Source: Thalassospira povalilytica (GTDB lineage Bacteria; Pseudomonadota; Alphaproteobacteria; Rhodospirillales; Thalassospiraceae). From it: a stretch of 64,000 nt of DNA. The stretch covers positions 744,001 to 808,000 of the forward strand of contig NZ_PGTS01000002.1 of the NCBI RefSeq assembly GCF_002844235.1. Reading direction: 5' to 3'. Positions 1 through 9,036 of the stretch are shown here, one piece after another. The notes below the pieces were generated by a model. The model did not search any database and was not told the DNA's origin. It saw only the letters and a list, made by a program, of their open reading frames with translations. Positions within the stretch are counted from its first letter, which is position 1. Every line of letters starts with the position of its first letter. The position numbers and the translations under genes were made by a program.

Positions 1-411
1 GCCCTGGAAACCGCCGGACGGCTGGTGGATCATGACGCGTGCATTCGGCAGGCAATAACGCTTGCCCTTTGCACCGGCCATCAGAAGAAGCGATCCCATG
101 GATGCCGCCTGCCCCATGCACACCGTCGAAACATCGCAACGGATGTATTGCATGGTGTCATAGATGGCGAGACCCGAGGTCACAACACCGCCCGGAGAGT
201 TGATGTAAAGCGAAATATCCTTGTCCGGATTTTCCGATTCGAGATGCAGGAGCTGCGCACAGATCAGCGACGACATGCCGTCATGGACCTGGCCGTTGAT
301 GAAAACGATACGCTCCTTGAGCAAACGCGAAAAGATGTCGTAGGCACGCTCGCCCCGGCTGGTCTGTTCAACCACCATCGGTACAAGCGAATTCATCTGT
401 TCTCTAATCAT
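1..411 (-). CDS. clpP: ATP-dependent Clp protease proteolytic subunit ClpP (partial, C-terminus beyond window)
   Basis: The first 137 residues of the serine peptidase of the Clp system are present, running off the left edge. ClpP forms a double-heptamer barrel that degrades unfolded and tagged proteins fed by ClpX or ClpA in the cytoplasm. The nucleophile Ser104 (GQAASMGS) and His129 (MIHQPSGG) of the catalytic triad are visible; the Asp lies outside the window. The start at 411 is supported by a GGGAG ribosome site about 9 nt upstream. It follows tig on the same strand, the usual tig-clpP-clpX-lon order, so clpX is expected just outside the left edge. The forward ORF over this stretch is a shadow. 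Confidence 0.96.
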   Translation of the reverse strand, partial: MIREQMNSLVPMVVEQTSRGERAYDIFSRLLKERIVFINGQVHDGMSSLICAQLLHLESENPDKDISLYINSPGGVVTSGLAIYDTMQYIRCDVSTVCMGQAASMGSLLLMAGAKGKRYCLPNARVMIHQPSGGFQG

Positions 412-454
412 CAACTGCAACTCCCTGCATTATCCTAAACCGTGTCCGGTCGGA

Positions 455-1915
455 TTACTTCTCGTCGGATTTGTCAGCTGCTTTTTTCTTCGCAGCCGGC
501 TTCTTGGCAGCAGCTTTCTTGGCCGGAGCCTTTTTCTCTGCGTCCTTTTTCGCCGGTGCTTTCTTGGCAGCCGATTTCTTCTTCGGAGCTTCGTCTTCCT
601 CTTCCGGCTTCAGAAGTTCTTCGACCGTAACGGTCTTTTCTTCAACCTTGGCGAGTTCGACGATGTAATCCACGACCTTGTCTTCATATACAGGGCCCTG
701 AAGCGCCTGCAAGGCCTGCGGGTTATTTTTATAGAATTCAATAACCTGCTGTTCCTGGCCCGGGTACTTCTGAGCTTCGGCAACGAGGACCTTGTTCACG
801 TCTTCCTGGGTAACCTGGATGTCGTTTGCACGGCCGACTTCTGCCAGCAGAAGACCCAGAAGAACGCGACGTTCTGCGATTTCGCGGAACTCTTCGGTCA
901 GCTCTTCTTCGGACTTGCCTTTAGTTTCGTCATCTTCCTGACCAGCTTCACGGGCCTGTTTGATCTGACCAATGATGCCTTCGAGTTCGTTTTCAACGAG
1001 CGAGGTCGGAAGTTCGAAGCTGTGGTTTTCTGCAAGGGCGTCAAGCAGTTCACGCTTCAGCTTCTGACGGGAAACCGATTCGTACTCGCGGCCGTAATCC
1101 TTGCGGATCGCGTCCTTGAGGGCTTCGAACGATTCCTGACCGAGTTTCTTGGCCAGTTCGTCATCCAGCTCAGCCGGTTTCTTTTCTTTGATTTCCTTGA
1201 CGGTTACGTCGAACTCGGCGTCTTTGCCTGCGAGTTCAGCCGCACCGTAAGCTTCCGGGAATTTCACTTTGACGACAACTTCGTCACCAGCGTTCACACC
1301 GGTCAGCTGATCTTCGAAACCATCGATGAACGAGCCCGAACCCAGTTCGAGTTCGTAATCTTCGGCTTTGCCGCCGTCGAATGCTTCACCGTCGATTTTG
1401 CCGAGGAAGTCGATGACAACAACGTCACCTTTTTTCGACTTGCGCTTGCGTGCGAGCGGCTCAGTGGTGCCCTGTGCAGCAGCAATACGCTCAAGCGTTT
1501 CGGTAACCTTGGCTTCGTCAAGTTCAACAACTTCACGGGTCAGCTTCAGCTTTTTGAAGTCCATGGCTTCGATTGCCGGGATAACTTCAACAGCGATATC
1601 GAACTCGAGATCACCACCTTCGTCGAATTTGGTGACTTCGATTTTCGGCTGAACAGCCGGACGCAGGTCATTGTCGGAAAGAACTTTGCCGGTGTTTTCG
1701 TTCACAGCAGCTTCAAGAACTTCACCCATGACGGCCTGGCCATAACGCTGACGCAGGAGTTTCGCCGGAATTTTGCCCGGACGGAAGCCCGGCAGGCGAA
1801 CCTGGTCTTTGATCTCGTCAAGCTTGGCGACGACTTTTTCTTCGATTTGTGCGGCGGGCACGACGACTTTGAACTCGCGCGCCAGGCCTTCGTTTTTGGT
1901 TTCAGTAACCTGCAT
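455..1915 (-). CDS. tig: Trigger factor (ribosome-associated peptidyl-prolyl isomerase/chaperone)
   Basis: This is a 486-residue trigger factor that binds ribosomal protein L23 at the exit tunnel and shields nascent chains. The N-terminal ribosome-binding domain contains the GFRPGKIP signature at about residues 43-50. A FKBP-type PPIase domain follows (about 155-240, starting KKGDVVVIDFLG), then the helical chaperone arms. The last 49 residues (438-486) form an acidic patch followed by a Lys/Ala/Pro-rich low-complexity tail of repeated AKK and APAKK units, beyond the usual family length of about 430-450. It lies immediately upstream of clpP and downstream of a tRNA-Leu on the same strand. Confidence 0.97.
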   Translation of the reverse strand: MQVTETKNEGLAREFKVVVPAAQIEEKVVAKLDEIKDQVRLPGFRPGKIPAKLLRQRYGQAVMGEVLEAAVNENTGKVLSDNDLRPAVQPKIEVTKFDEGGDLEFDIAVEVIPAIEAMDFKKLKLTREVVELDEAKVTETLERIAAAQGTTEPLARKRKSKKGDVVVIDFLGKIDGEAFDGGKAEDYELELGSGSFIDGFEDQLTGVNAGDEVVVKVKFPEAYGAAELAGKDAEFDVTVKEIKEKKPAELDDELAKKLGQESFEALKDAIRKDYGREYESVSRQKLKRELLDALAENHSFELPTSLVENELEGIIGQIKQAREAGQEDDETKGKSEEELTEEFREIAERRVLLGLLLAEVGRANDIQVTQEDVNKVLVAEAQKYPGQEQQVIEFYKNNPQALQALQGPVYEDKVVDYIVELAKVEEKTVTVEELLKPEEEDEAPKKKSAAKKAPAKKDAEKKAPAKKAAAKKPAAKKKAADKSDEK

Positions 1916-2029
1916 AGATAACTCTTTTGCTTGGTTCGAATAATGTCCGTTACGCGACGCAGTCCGGACGTCAGAAAGTCAATATGACTAAACGAATATA
2001 AAACCTGATCTAATTTTAAAGCCTGCAAG

Positions 2030-2114
2030 TGGTACGGGCGAAGGGACTCGAACCCCCACGGATTGCTCCACTGGAACCTAAATCCAGCGCGTCTACCAGT
2101 TCCGCCACGCCCGC
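2030..2114 (-). tRNA. tRNA-Leu (anticodon UAG)
   Basis: Read on the minus strand this folds as a class II tRNA. The acceptor stem is GCGGGCG/CGCCCGU, closed by a terminal G-U pair, with discriminator A and an encoded CCA (2030-2032). The anticodon stem CTGGA/TCCAG encloses the loop TTTAGGT, giving anticodon UAG, which reads CUN leucine codons. A variable arm and a T-arm containing GGTTCGAGTCC are present. It lies about 115 nt upstream of tig in the same direction. Confidence 0.96.
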
Positions 2115-2282
2115 ACACAAGCACGCAAATCACGCCGGTAAGACCGGAATGAGTGCGCCTTAATACAAACTTCGCTCACCTCATGCAAGCATCGCCTTTT
2201 CGACAAATGCATTCTTGTCGAAATTAACCGGCAAACGGCGGCGCTATCGCGCGACTTTCAACGGTTTGCGTCAAAAAAGAAA

Positions 2283-3683
2283 CTAGCGCAAAAGACGTTT
2301 GACCGCGCCAGATGCGGCAATTTTGCCCTGCCCGACATAGCTTTCGTGATTTTTTTCGATCATCGAAAGGTCGTAAAGATAGTTCACCATCACCCCGAAT
2401 GACTGTAGCCAGCCGTTTTCCTTGCCATTGCCGTTCCAGTTAAGCCGTTCGACCCGGGCCCCGTTGGTCAGGTGGAAATGCGCCACCGGATCAAATGCCG
2501 ACCCGGTTTCCGGGCGTCTGGCATTCAACAAATACCATGCGGCAAGATATTCGATATTGGCACGCGTGCGTTCGCTGACCTCGTCGGGATGTTTGGCAGG
2601 CGGCTTTGGCCCCATCAGGTCATCACAATCACGCAAGGCCGCCTCGATCGCCTTGGGCAGGCCGGTTTCCTGTTTTTGCGCCATTGCATCAAGCTGTTTG
2701 TTCATCCAGCCACGCAGTGCCGGGATCGGTGACAGGGTGCTGAACTGTTTAAGATCGGGCAAATCGCGCTGTAATTCACCCACCACCCGTTTGATCAGGA
2801 AATCGCCAAAACTGATCCCTGCCAGTCCGGCCTGTGCGTTCGAGATCGAATAGAAAATCGCGGTATCGGCCACCGCGCCCGCTTGATCGTCCTGATGTTC
2901 ATGTGCGTCCTGATCGCCCTGGATCAGGGCATCGACATTTCCGGCGATGCCGTTAACCAGTGCGACCTCGACAAAGATCAGCGGTTCATCGGGCATTCCC
3001 GGATGGAAAAAGGCAAAACATCTGCGGTCCGGGGCCAGCCGGCGCTTAAGATCATCCCAACTCTGGATCGCGTGAACGGCCTCATAGGCGATCAACTTTT
3101 CCAGAAGGGCTGCTGATGAATTCCACGTAATGCGCTGCAATTCCAGAAAACCGATATCAAACCAGCTTGCCAGCAATTCCTTGAGATCACGTTCAAGAAT
3201 CGCAAGTCCCGGTGCCTCCTTGCGCCAACGCAAAAGATCAGCCCGCAGATCAACCAGAAACTTCACCCCCTGAGGCAAGGAATTGAATTCCTTAAGGATC
3301 ATGCGAAATGGTGGCACAAGTGCGGTTCTGAGCTCCGCCTCCAGAAGCGCCTGTTCAGCCAGATCATCAGCCATGTTCCAGTCTGCCATGATCGCTGACA
3401 CATGATCGCGATCCACGCCAAATTCATTGACCAGCAAATGCAGAAACGCACGTTTGCCAGCATCATCAAGGCGCAGAAAATCATGCCCAAGTTCCGCCGC
3501 ACGTGATCGCGCCGATACCGCACCACCGCGCCGGGCCAAACAATCTGCGATCTGACGGCGCCAACGATCCTGACGGCTTTGGCCTTCATCAAGACCAAGA
3601 CTGCGCACAACCGAACTGTCGCGCAATTCACGCCAGGCCAGACGAAGATTATCGATGGTTCTGTCAAGAAAGGTCTGAGACAT
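2283..3683 (-). CDS. Malonyl-CoA decarboxylase
   Basis: A protein of 466 residues converts malonyl-CoA to acetyl-CoA and CO2. It has the N-terminal helical tetramerisation domain (about 1-160) and the C-terminal acetyltransferase-like catalytic domain of the MCD family. Family landmarks are FFHPGMPDEPLIFVEVAL (about 225-242), LSPIPALRGW with the putative catalytic Ser318, and AHFHLTNGARVERLNW with the catalytic His near 404. The start at 3683 (MSQTF) is chosen over an ATG five codons upstream because GGGGGA lies 4-6 nt before it. No malonate transporter or malonyl-CoA synthetase (matB/matC) is adjacent, so a standalone role in malonyl-CoA turnover is likelier than growth on malonate. Confidence 0.93.
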   Translation of the reverse strand: MSQTFLDRTIDNLRLAWRELRDSSVVRSLGLDEGQSRQDRWRRQIADCLARRGGAVSARSRAAELGHDFLRLDDAGKRAFLHLLVNEFGVDRDHVSAIMADWNMADDLAEQALLEAELRTALVPPFRMILKEFNSLPQGVKFLVDLRADLLRWRKEAPGLAILERDLKELLASWFDIGFLELQRITWNSSAALLEKLIAYEAVHAIQSWDDLKRRLAPDRRCFAFFHPGMPDEPLIFVEVALVNGIAGNVDALIQGDQDAHEHQDDQAGAVADTAIFYSISNAQAGLAGISFGDFLIKRVVGELQRDLPDLKQFSTLSPIPALRGWMNKQLDAMAQKQETGLPKAIEAALRDCDDLMGPKPPAKHPDEVSERTRANIEYLAAWYLLNARRPETGSAFDPVAHFHLTNGARVERLNWNGNGKENGWLQSFGVMVNYLYDLSMIEKNHESYVGQGKIAASGAVKRLLR

Positions 3684-3935
3684 GATTGTCCCCCACATCC
3701 AGCAGTTTTACAGCCCGGCCATGATCCGGGCAGACCACGACTGACCGTTGTTTTTTTTCACACCACGTAAGACATGCAGGAGATGTCGTTGGCATCACTT
3801 TTTATGCGGCTTTATGCGGCCTGTCTGACATTTATATCGGAAGGTCGGCACCAAACATCCAGCACCTGTTGGTACTTGTCACAAATTTGGTGCAAAACGC
3901 GCTTTGCGCAATCACTGGGATCAATGGCGAAATGT

Positions 3936-5399
3936 TCAGGCTTTCTTCCGCGAGGCCAGCCACAATTCGCGCAGAATGACGGGAAGATGGTCCGGAATAT
4001 CTTCGGCGATCAGCCCCGGGCCAATATCCGCACCGCACCGGCCATGCAACCAGACACCCATGCAGGCCGCATCAAACATTTCCATGCCCTGCGCCATCAG
4101 CCCGCAAATAATCCCTGCCAACACGTCGCCAGAACCGGCCGTTGCCAGCCAGGGGGCTTCAATGGCGCTGATGGCCGCGCGCCCGTCCGGGGCGGCAATG
4201 ACCGTATCGGCACCTTTGATCAGAACCGTCGCACCACTTCGTTTCGCCGCCGCCCGCGCCCGGGTCAGTTTGTCACCTTCGATGTCGGGGAACAGGCGAC
4301 CGAATTCCCCTTCATGCGGGGTCAATACCGTCGGCCCCTGAACCGCAAAACATAATGTAGACGGATCATCGGCAAAACTTGTGAGCGCATCCGCATCCAG
4401 AACCGTTGACCGGCACTGATGCAAAAGTTTGAGAACAAGGCTTCTTGTATCGTCGCCAACCCCGTATCCGGGCCCGATGACAAAGGCGTTATGCCGGCAA
4501 TCATTCAAAAGAGTTTCGATCTGACCGATCGGTGCGGTCATCACGCCGGGGCTATCGGCCCCGTATATCGGCAAGACTGAGGGGTCGGATACCACCGTCA
4601 ACAATCCGACACCGGACCGCCGTGCGGCCCGCGCGACAAGGCGGGTCGCCCCGGTCATGGCAGCCCCACCAAAAGCCAGAAGATGACCACGATGATATTT
4701 ATGCCCGTCAAGACCGGGCCAATGGATGCCCGCCCGCCACAAGACAGGATCATTGCGCCAGCAATTCGGCCGGATTTCCGAGATGATCTGATCAGAAATC
4801 CCGATATCGCGAATGGCCAGTTCACCGCACATCAACCGCCCCGGCAAAAGATAGTGCCCCGGCTTGGCCCGGCAAAACGTCACCGTCAGATCCGCTTTGA
4901 TCGCACATCCGCGGATCATGCCGGTATTGCCATCAACGCCTGAGGGCACATCAACCGAAACCACAGAAGCCGTACTTGAATTGATCGTGGTGACAAGCAC
5001 CGCAATATCGTCCGTGATGTCACGGGCAAGCCCGGCACCAAAGATACAATCGACAACAAGATCCGCCCCGACAACCAGCGCCGGCGAAAGGCGTTCGGAT
5101 GCGCCTTCCCAGCGCGCGGCATGATCTGCGGCATCCCCTTTAGGGGCCGCGACATCCCCCATCAGCCCAAGCCTTACAGACCAGCCTGCCTCGCGCAGCA
5201 AACGCGCAATGACAAAACCGTCCCCGCCATTATTGCCCGGCCCGCACAGAACCGATACCGATCGTGGTGACCAGTGGCGCACGATTTCTTCGTACACCGC
5301 ACGTCCGGCATTCTCCATCAGCACATCACCGGCAATCCCGCCATCGATGGTGCGACGATCTGCTTCATACATCTGGTCTGTGGTCAGAATTTCGAACAT
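3936..5399 (-). CDS. nnr: Bifunctional NAD(P)H-hydrate epimerase / ADP-dependent NAD(P)H-hydrate dehydratase
   Basis: A fused metabolite-repair enzyme of 487 residues. The N-terminal YjeF domain (about 1-215, with GPGNNGGDGFVIAR and VDCIFGAGL) epimerises R-NAD(P)HX. The C-terminal ribokinase-like domain (about 225-487) dehydrates S-NAD(P)HX using ADP; VIGPGYGVGDDTR, TVLTPHEGEFGRL and the GSGDVLAGI loop with its catalytic Asp are visible. GGGGTGAA precedes the start. The neighbours are not functionally linked, as is common for this housekeeping gene. It is divergent from the DadA-like gene. Confidence 0.95.
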   Translation of the reverse strand: MFEILTTDQMYEADRRTIDGGIAGDVLMENAGRAVYEEIVRHWSPRSVSVLCGPGNNGGDGFVIARLLREAGWSVRLGLMGDVAAPKGDAADHAARWEGASERLSPALVVGADLVVDCIFGAGLARDITDDIAVLVTTINSSTASVVSVDVPSGVDGNTGMIRGCAIKADLTVTFCRAKPGHYLLPGRLMCGELAIRDIGISDQIISEIRPNCWRNDPVLWRAGIHWPGLDGHKYHRGHLLAFGGAAMTGATRLVARAARRSGVGLLTVVSDPSVLPIYGADSPGVMTAPIGQIETLLNDCRHNAFVIGPGYGVGDDTRSLVLKLLHQCRSTVLDADALTSFADDPSTLCFAVQGPTVLTPHEGEFGRLFPDIEGDKLTRARAAAKRSGATVLIKGADTVIAAPDGRAAISAIEAPWLATAGSGDVLAGIICGLMAQGMEMFDAACMGVWLHGRCGADIGPGLIAEDIPDHLPVILRELWLASRKKA

Positions 5400-5609
5400 T
5401 TCACCCCGTCAGCTTTGCGCGGCAGCATCAACCCGCATGGCGGAATTCCCGCCTGCCCGTCCCGTCACCAGACATGGCAAGTCACCGGTAGCCATTTCCC
5501 TGATGTAACAGTATATTGCACCAAAATTCGCACATCAGACAGTTAGCACATAGGGTTATCTTTCTGGTCTGCAAAGATCACGCACTTTCCGCAACAAGGC
5601 TTTGCCCAC

Positions 5610-6875
5610 ATGCATGTTGTCGTTATGGGTGCTGGCGTCATCGGGACGACAGCGGCCTGGTATCTTTTGCAAAATGGTCATCAGGTCACGGTAATTGACC
5701 GCCAACATGCCAGTGCGCAGGAAACCAGCTTTGCCAATGGCGGTCAGATTTCTGCATGTCATGCCACCCCGTGGGCCAACAAAGGTACGCCGGGGCAAAT
5801 CCTGAAATGGCTTGGTCGCGAAGAAGCGCCGCTTCTGATCAGAATGCGCTTTGACCCGCAACTGTTTGCCTGGGGATTGCGGTTTTTGGCCAATTGCACG
5901 GATAAACGTGCGCAGATCAATCTTGAAAAGGCCTTGCGGGTTGCGACCTATAGCCGTGATTGCCTGCGTGCGTTGCGCGGTCAGCTTGACCTGCAATACG
6001 ATCACAGCGAACGGGGGATCCTGCATATTTGCCGCGATGATGGCGAAATGGCTGCGGTTGCGCGTGCGACCCAACAGATGCAGGAACTCGGTCTTGGCCG
6101 AAAACTGGTCAGCACGCAGGAATGTTACGAAATTGAACCTGCCTTGCGTCAAAGCACGGCCCCGATTGTCGGTGGCAGCTACACCCCCGATGATGAAAGT
6201 GGCGATGCCCGAAAATTCACCGAACATCTGACCGGCCATTGCCGTGCCCGTGGTGCCGACTTCAAATTCAACACCACGATTGACCGACTGATCCATGACA
6301 ATGGCAAGATCACGGCAGTCCAGACCAATCAGGGGCAGATTAAAGCTGATGCCTTTTTGGTCTGTCTTGGCAGTTACAGTCCGCTTCTGGTCAGGCCGCT
6401 TGGCATCGATTTGCCGATTTACCCGTGCAAGGGCTATTCGATCAGTATCGATACGACCGGCTATGACGGCGCACCGCACACCGCCCTGATCGATGACAGC
6501 GTTAAAATGGTGTATTCAAAGCTTGGCGACCAACTTCGGGTTGCAGGCACTGCCGAGCTTGACGGGTATAACCTGCGCATGTCGCCGCGCCGAAATCAGT
6601 TGATCGTTGATAAGGCATTAGAATTGTTTCCAAATTGCGGGGACCGGTCCAGCATCGCCTTTTGGTCGGGATTGCGCCCGGTGACGCCTGATTCTGCCCC
6701 TATTCTTGGCGGCACAAAATATGGTAATCTGTTCCTTAACACGGGGCATGGGACGCTGGGCTGGACGATGAGTTGTGGATCGGCAAAGGCAATCGCCGAC
6801 GTTATAAGCAATCGCACACCTGACATCCCACTTACAGGGCTGGGTATCGAACGTTTTAAACGAGCGTTACTGTAA
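5610..6875 (+). CDS. dadA: FAD-dependent D-amino acid dehydrogenase (DadA-like)
   Basis: A 421-residue member of the DAO superfamily. The N-terminal dinucleotide-binding motif GAGVIGTTAAWYLLQNGHQVTVIDR is followed by the conserved QETSFANGGQIS segment, and the C-terminus has GLRPVTPDSAPILG and the FAD-contacting NTGHGTLGWT. These are hallmarks of DadA, which oxidatively deaminates D-amino acids to 2-oxo acids at the membrane and passes electrons to the respiratory chain. No alanine racemase or Lrp-type regulator is adjacent, so the exact D-amino acid is unknown. The ribosome site is weak (CAAGG). The downstream kinase gene begins 22 nt after its stop and may be co-transcribed. Confidence 0.88.
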   Translation: MHVVVMGAGVIGTTAAWYLLQNGHQVTVIDRQHASAQETSFANGGQISACHATPWANKGTPGQILKWLGREEAPLLIRMRFDPQLFAWGLRFLANCTDKRAQINLEKALRVATYSRDCLRALRGQLDLQYDHSERGILHICRDDGEMAAVARATQQMQELGLGRKLVSTQECYEIEPALRQSTAPIVGGSYTPDDESGDARKFTEHLTGHCRARGADFKFNTTIDRLIHDNGKITAVQTNQGQIKADAFLVCLGSYSPLLVRPLGIDLPIYPCKGYSISIDTTGYDGAPHTALIDDSVKMVYSKLGDQLRVAGTAELDGYNLRMSPRRNQLIVDKALELFPNCGDRSSIAFWSGLRPVTPDSAPILGGTKYGNLFLNTGHGTLGWTMSCGSAKAIADVISNRTPDIPLTGLGIERFKRALL

Positions 6876-6896
6876 ACCATGGGACCAGGGGCTGAT

Positions 6897-8009
6897 ATGA
6901 CCAGCAATACACCGATTGGCACAACCAGTGTGCCATTGGCCGATCAGGTTGTCTTGAACGCCCTGCCCTATGCGGCTGTCATCTGTGACCGAAACGGTAT
7001 TGTTCTTCAGTGTAACGAGGCCATCGCGCGCCTGATTGGTGTGTCGCGCGACCGCATGATGGGCCGCAAGGCCGGCTTTCTTTCCAAGGGCCTGATCAAC
7101 GATATCGAAGACGTGTTCGCATCGGGCCGCACGTGGCGCGGTGATATTGTTCTGGTTGGTGCATCACGCGAAAGCCATGTTTGCGATCTTTCAATCGCCC
7201 CGCTTGAATATTTCCAGAACAATGAAACACGTACTGCGGTTTTGATGACGCTTCTGGAAAATGATCGTCAGCAACAAGCCGAACGATCCCTGATGGAACA
7301 AACCCGCCATCAGGCCGACGCAAATGCATCAAAATCCGACTTCATCGCCAATATGGGCCATGAATTGCGTACACCGCTTAATGCGATCATCGGCAATTCC
7401 GAACTGATCGCCCAGGCCGTTCTGGGGGATATTCCCGATGGTTATCGCGACTGCGGACGCGATGTGTATGAAGCAGGCAAGCACCTGCTTGAACTTGTGA
7501 ATAATGTGCTTGATGTGTCCAAGCTGTCGGCCGGGTCCATGACGCTTCAAGCCGAAGACGCCGATCTTGGCATCGTCATCAATGAAGCCGCCAAACTGGT
7601 TCGTGACGACATCACCCGTCGCAAGCACCATCTTCGGATCAACTTGCCGCAGGATGGGTTTGCCCTTCGCTGTGACAAGCTGAAGCTCAAACAAATCCTG
7701 ATCAATATTCTGAGCAACGCCGCGAAATTCACCCCTGATGGCGGCACGATCACGATCAATCTGACATCCACCGATGATGACGTCACTATTGCGATTGCCG
7801 ACAATGGCGTTGGCATGAGCCCGAATGACATTCCGCGCGCACTTGCCCGCTTTTCACAGCTGCACCCATCCGGGGTCAAGGAAAGTGCCGGGACCGGACT
7901 TGGTCTTCCGCTGGCAAAGCTTCTGGTCGAACTGCATGGCGGCAATCTCAGCATAGAAAGCGCGCCGGGCAAAGGAACAACCGTGCGCATCACGCTGCCG
8001 CGCGGATAA
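6897..8009 (+). CDS. Soluble PAS-domain sensor histidine kinase (orphan)
   Basis: A cytoplasmic kinase of 370 residues with no transmembrane segment. A PAS-like sensor occupies about 15-125. The H-box has phospho-acceptor His155 in the motif GHELRTPLN. The catalytic ATPase domain shows the N-box (ILSNAAKFTPDGG), G1 (IADNGVGM) and G2 (GTGLGLPLAK). The start at 6897 is preferred over 6879 because AGGGG sits about 5 nt upstream. No response regulator is adjacent, so its partner must lie elsewhere. It follows dadA closely, but nothing in the sequence shows what it senses. Confidence 0.9.
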   Translation: MTSNTPIGTTSVPLADQVVLNALPYAAVICDRNGIVLQCNEAIARLIGVSRDRMMGRKAGFLSKGLINDIEDVFASGRTWRGDIVLVGASRESHVCDLSIAPLEYFQNNETRTAVLMTLLENDRQQQAERSLMEQTRHQADANASKSDFIANMGHELRTPLNAIIGNSELIAQAVLGDIPDGYRDCGRDVYEAGKHLLELVNNVLDVSKLSAGSMTLQAEDADLGIVINEAAKLVRDDITRRKHHLRINLPQDGFALRCDKLKLKQILINILSNAAKFTPDGGTITINLTSTDDDVTIAIADNGVGMSPNDIPRALARFSQLHPSGVKESAGTGLGLPLAKLLVELHGGNLSIESAPGKGTTVRITLPRG

Positions 8010-8034
8010 CCCCGCATCCCGAATATCAACACAA

Positions 8035-8066
8035 AAGCCCCGCATCGGCCGTCCGGTGCGGGGCTT
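8035..8066. terminator. Bidirectional intrinsic terminator
   Basis: A perfect 10-bp inverted repeat, AAGCCCCGCA/TGCGGGGCTT, with a 12-nt loop lies between the converging histidine kinase and cytochrome c genes. Confidence 0.8.
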
Positions 8067-8111
8067 GGTGTTTCAAGCAGCCGTGCTGAACGCACCAGTC
8101 TGCTCTGCATA

Positions 8112-8594
8112 CTATTGCTGTTGAGCTGCTGACTGGTTGATCTGGTCGTGGCGTTGTCTGACCTCCTTGGGCCAGCGACTTTTGATATAGGACAGGCTGG
8201 CGATGATTTCTTCATCACTCAGGACATCCTCAAACCCCGGCATGGCCGAGGTGTAACCATCCCCTGCCATCGCGGCCGGACCATATTTGGTCAAGGCAAA
8301 TAGCAGGGCATCGGGGTGATGCCAGGTGTGACCGGTCTCATCATGCGGCGGAGCCGGCAGCAAACCGTCTTCACCCCGTTCGCGCCAGTTGGCTTGCCCT
8401 TCCAGTTTTACGCCATGACAGGACGCACAATTGGCGTCATAGATTTTCTTGCCAAGGGCCACGACCTTCAGATCATCGGGGAGCAATTCCACGTTCTGTT
8501 GCGGCCCGGCCTGCGGGACGAAAAAGGAAACAATTCCATACATGATGGCGGCCCCGACAGCGGCCCCCAGCACCATAACACCTTTATTTTGCAC
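8112..8594 (-). CDS. Membrane-anchored mono-haem cytochrome c of the copper operon
   Basis: A protein of 160 residues if started at the GTG at 8594, which has an AGAGAGA site upstream. A longer frame reaches 8759 but would overlap cueR deeply and adds a non-hydrophobic leader. The N-terminal segment (about 5-27) is a signal anchor. A class I cytochrome c domain follows, with haem motif C56-A-S-C59-H60 and probable axial Met118 (SAMPGF). It begins 43 nt after cueR on the same strand and appears to be the last gene of the copA operon. A periplasmic redox role linked to copper stress is inferred from position only. Confidence 0.85.
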   Translation of the reverse strand: MQNKGVMVLGAAVGAAIMYGIVSFFVPQAGPQQNVELLPDDLKVVALGKKIYDANCASCHGVKLEGQANWRERGEDGLLPAPPHDETGHTWHHPDALLFALTKYGPAAMAGDGYTSAMPGFEDVLSDEEIIASLSYIKSRWPKEVRQRHDQINQSAAQQQ

Positions 8595-8637
8595 GCTTTG
8601 GTCTCTCTCTTTTCTTTTTTGGTTCACGGGCCGCGCT

Positions 8638-9021
8638 TCAGCGCGCCAGATCGTTGATGATCGGACAATGCGGACGATCATCGCCGTGGCAGGCATGCAC
8701 AAGGTCGGAGAGTGTTTTCTGCAAGCTTTGCAGTTCCGAAATCTTGCGTTCGATTTCACTCAGATGGGCCTTGGCGATTTCCTTTACGTCGGACGATGCG
8801 CGGTTGCGATCCTCGTAAAGCGACAACAGGACCCGGCAATCCTCGACCGAGAATCCAAGCCCGCGCGCACGTTGCAAAAACCGCAATTTGTGCAGGTCAT
8901 CGTCACTGTAATCGCGATATCCGTTTTCAAGCCGCCCTGGCGTAACCAGCCCGATATCCTCGTAATAGCGGATGGTTTTCGCCGGAAGCCCGCACCGGGT
9001 TGCTGCATCGGAAATATTCAT
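8638..9021 (-). CDS. cueR: Copper-responsive MerR-family regulator CueR
   Basis: A 127-residue MerR-family activator. The N-terminal winged helix begins MNISDAATRCGLPAKTIRYYE. A coiled-coil dimerisation helix follows, then the C-terminal metal loop CHGDDRPHC, whose two cysteines have the spacing of Cu(I)/Ag(I)-sensing CueR (Cys112 and Cys120 in E. coli). The gene starts 15 nt downstream of copA and is presumably co-transcribed, giving autoregulation. A matching operator lies upstream of copA at 11649-11671. Confidence 0.95.
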   Translation of the reverse strand: MNISDAATRCGLPAKTIRYYEDIGLVTPGRLENGYRDYSDDDLHKLRFLQRARGLGFSVEDCRVLLSLYEDRNRASSDVKEIAKAHLSEIERKISELQSLQKTLSDLVHACHGDDRPHCPIINDLAR

Positions 9022-9036
9022 AACTGTCTCCCCGCC

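Noticed and set aside
1022..1921. 299-residue forward frame opposite tig
   Set aside because: It is the antisense of a clear trigger factor gene, has Phe/Asn-rich shadow composition and no family resemblance.
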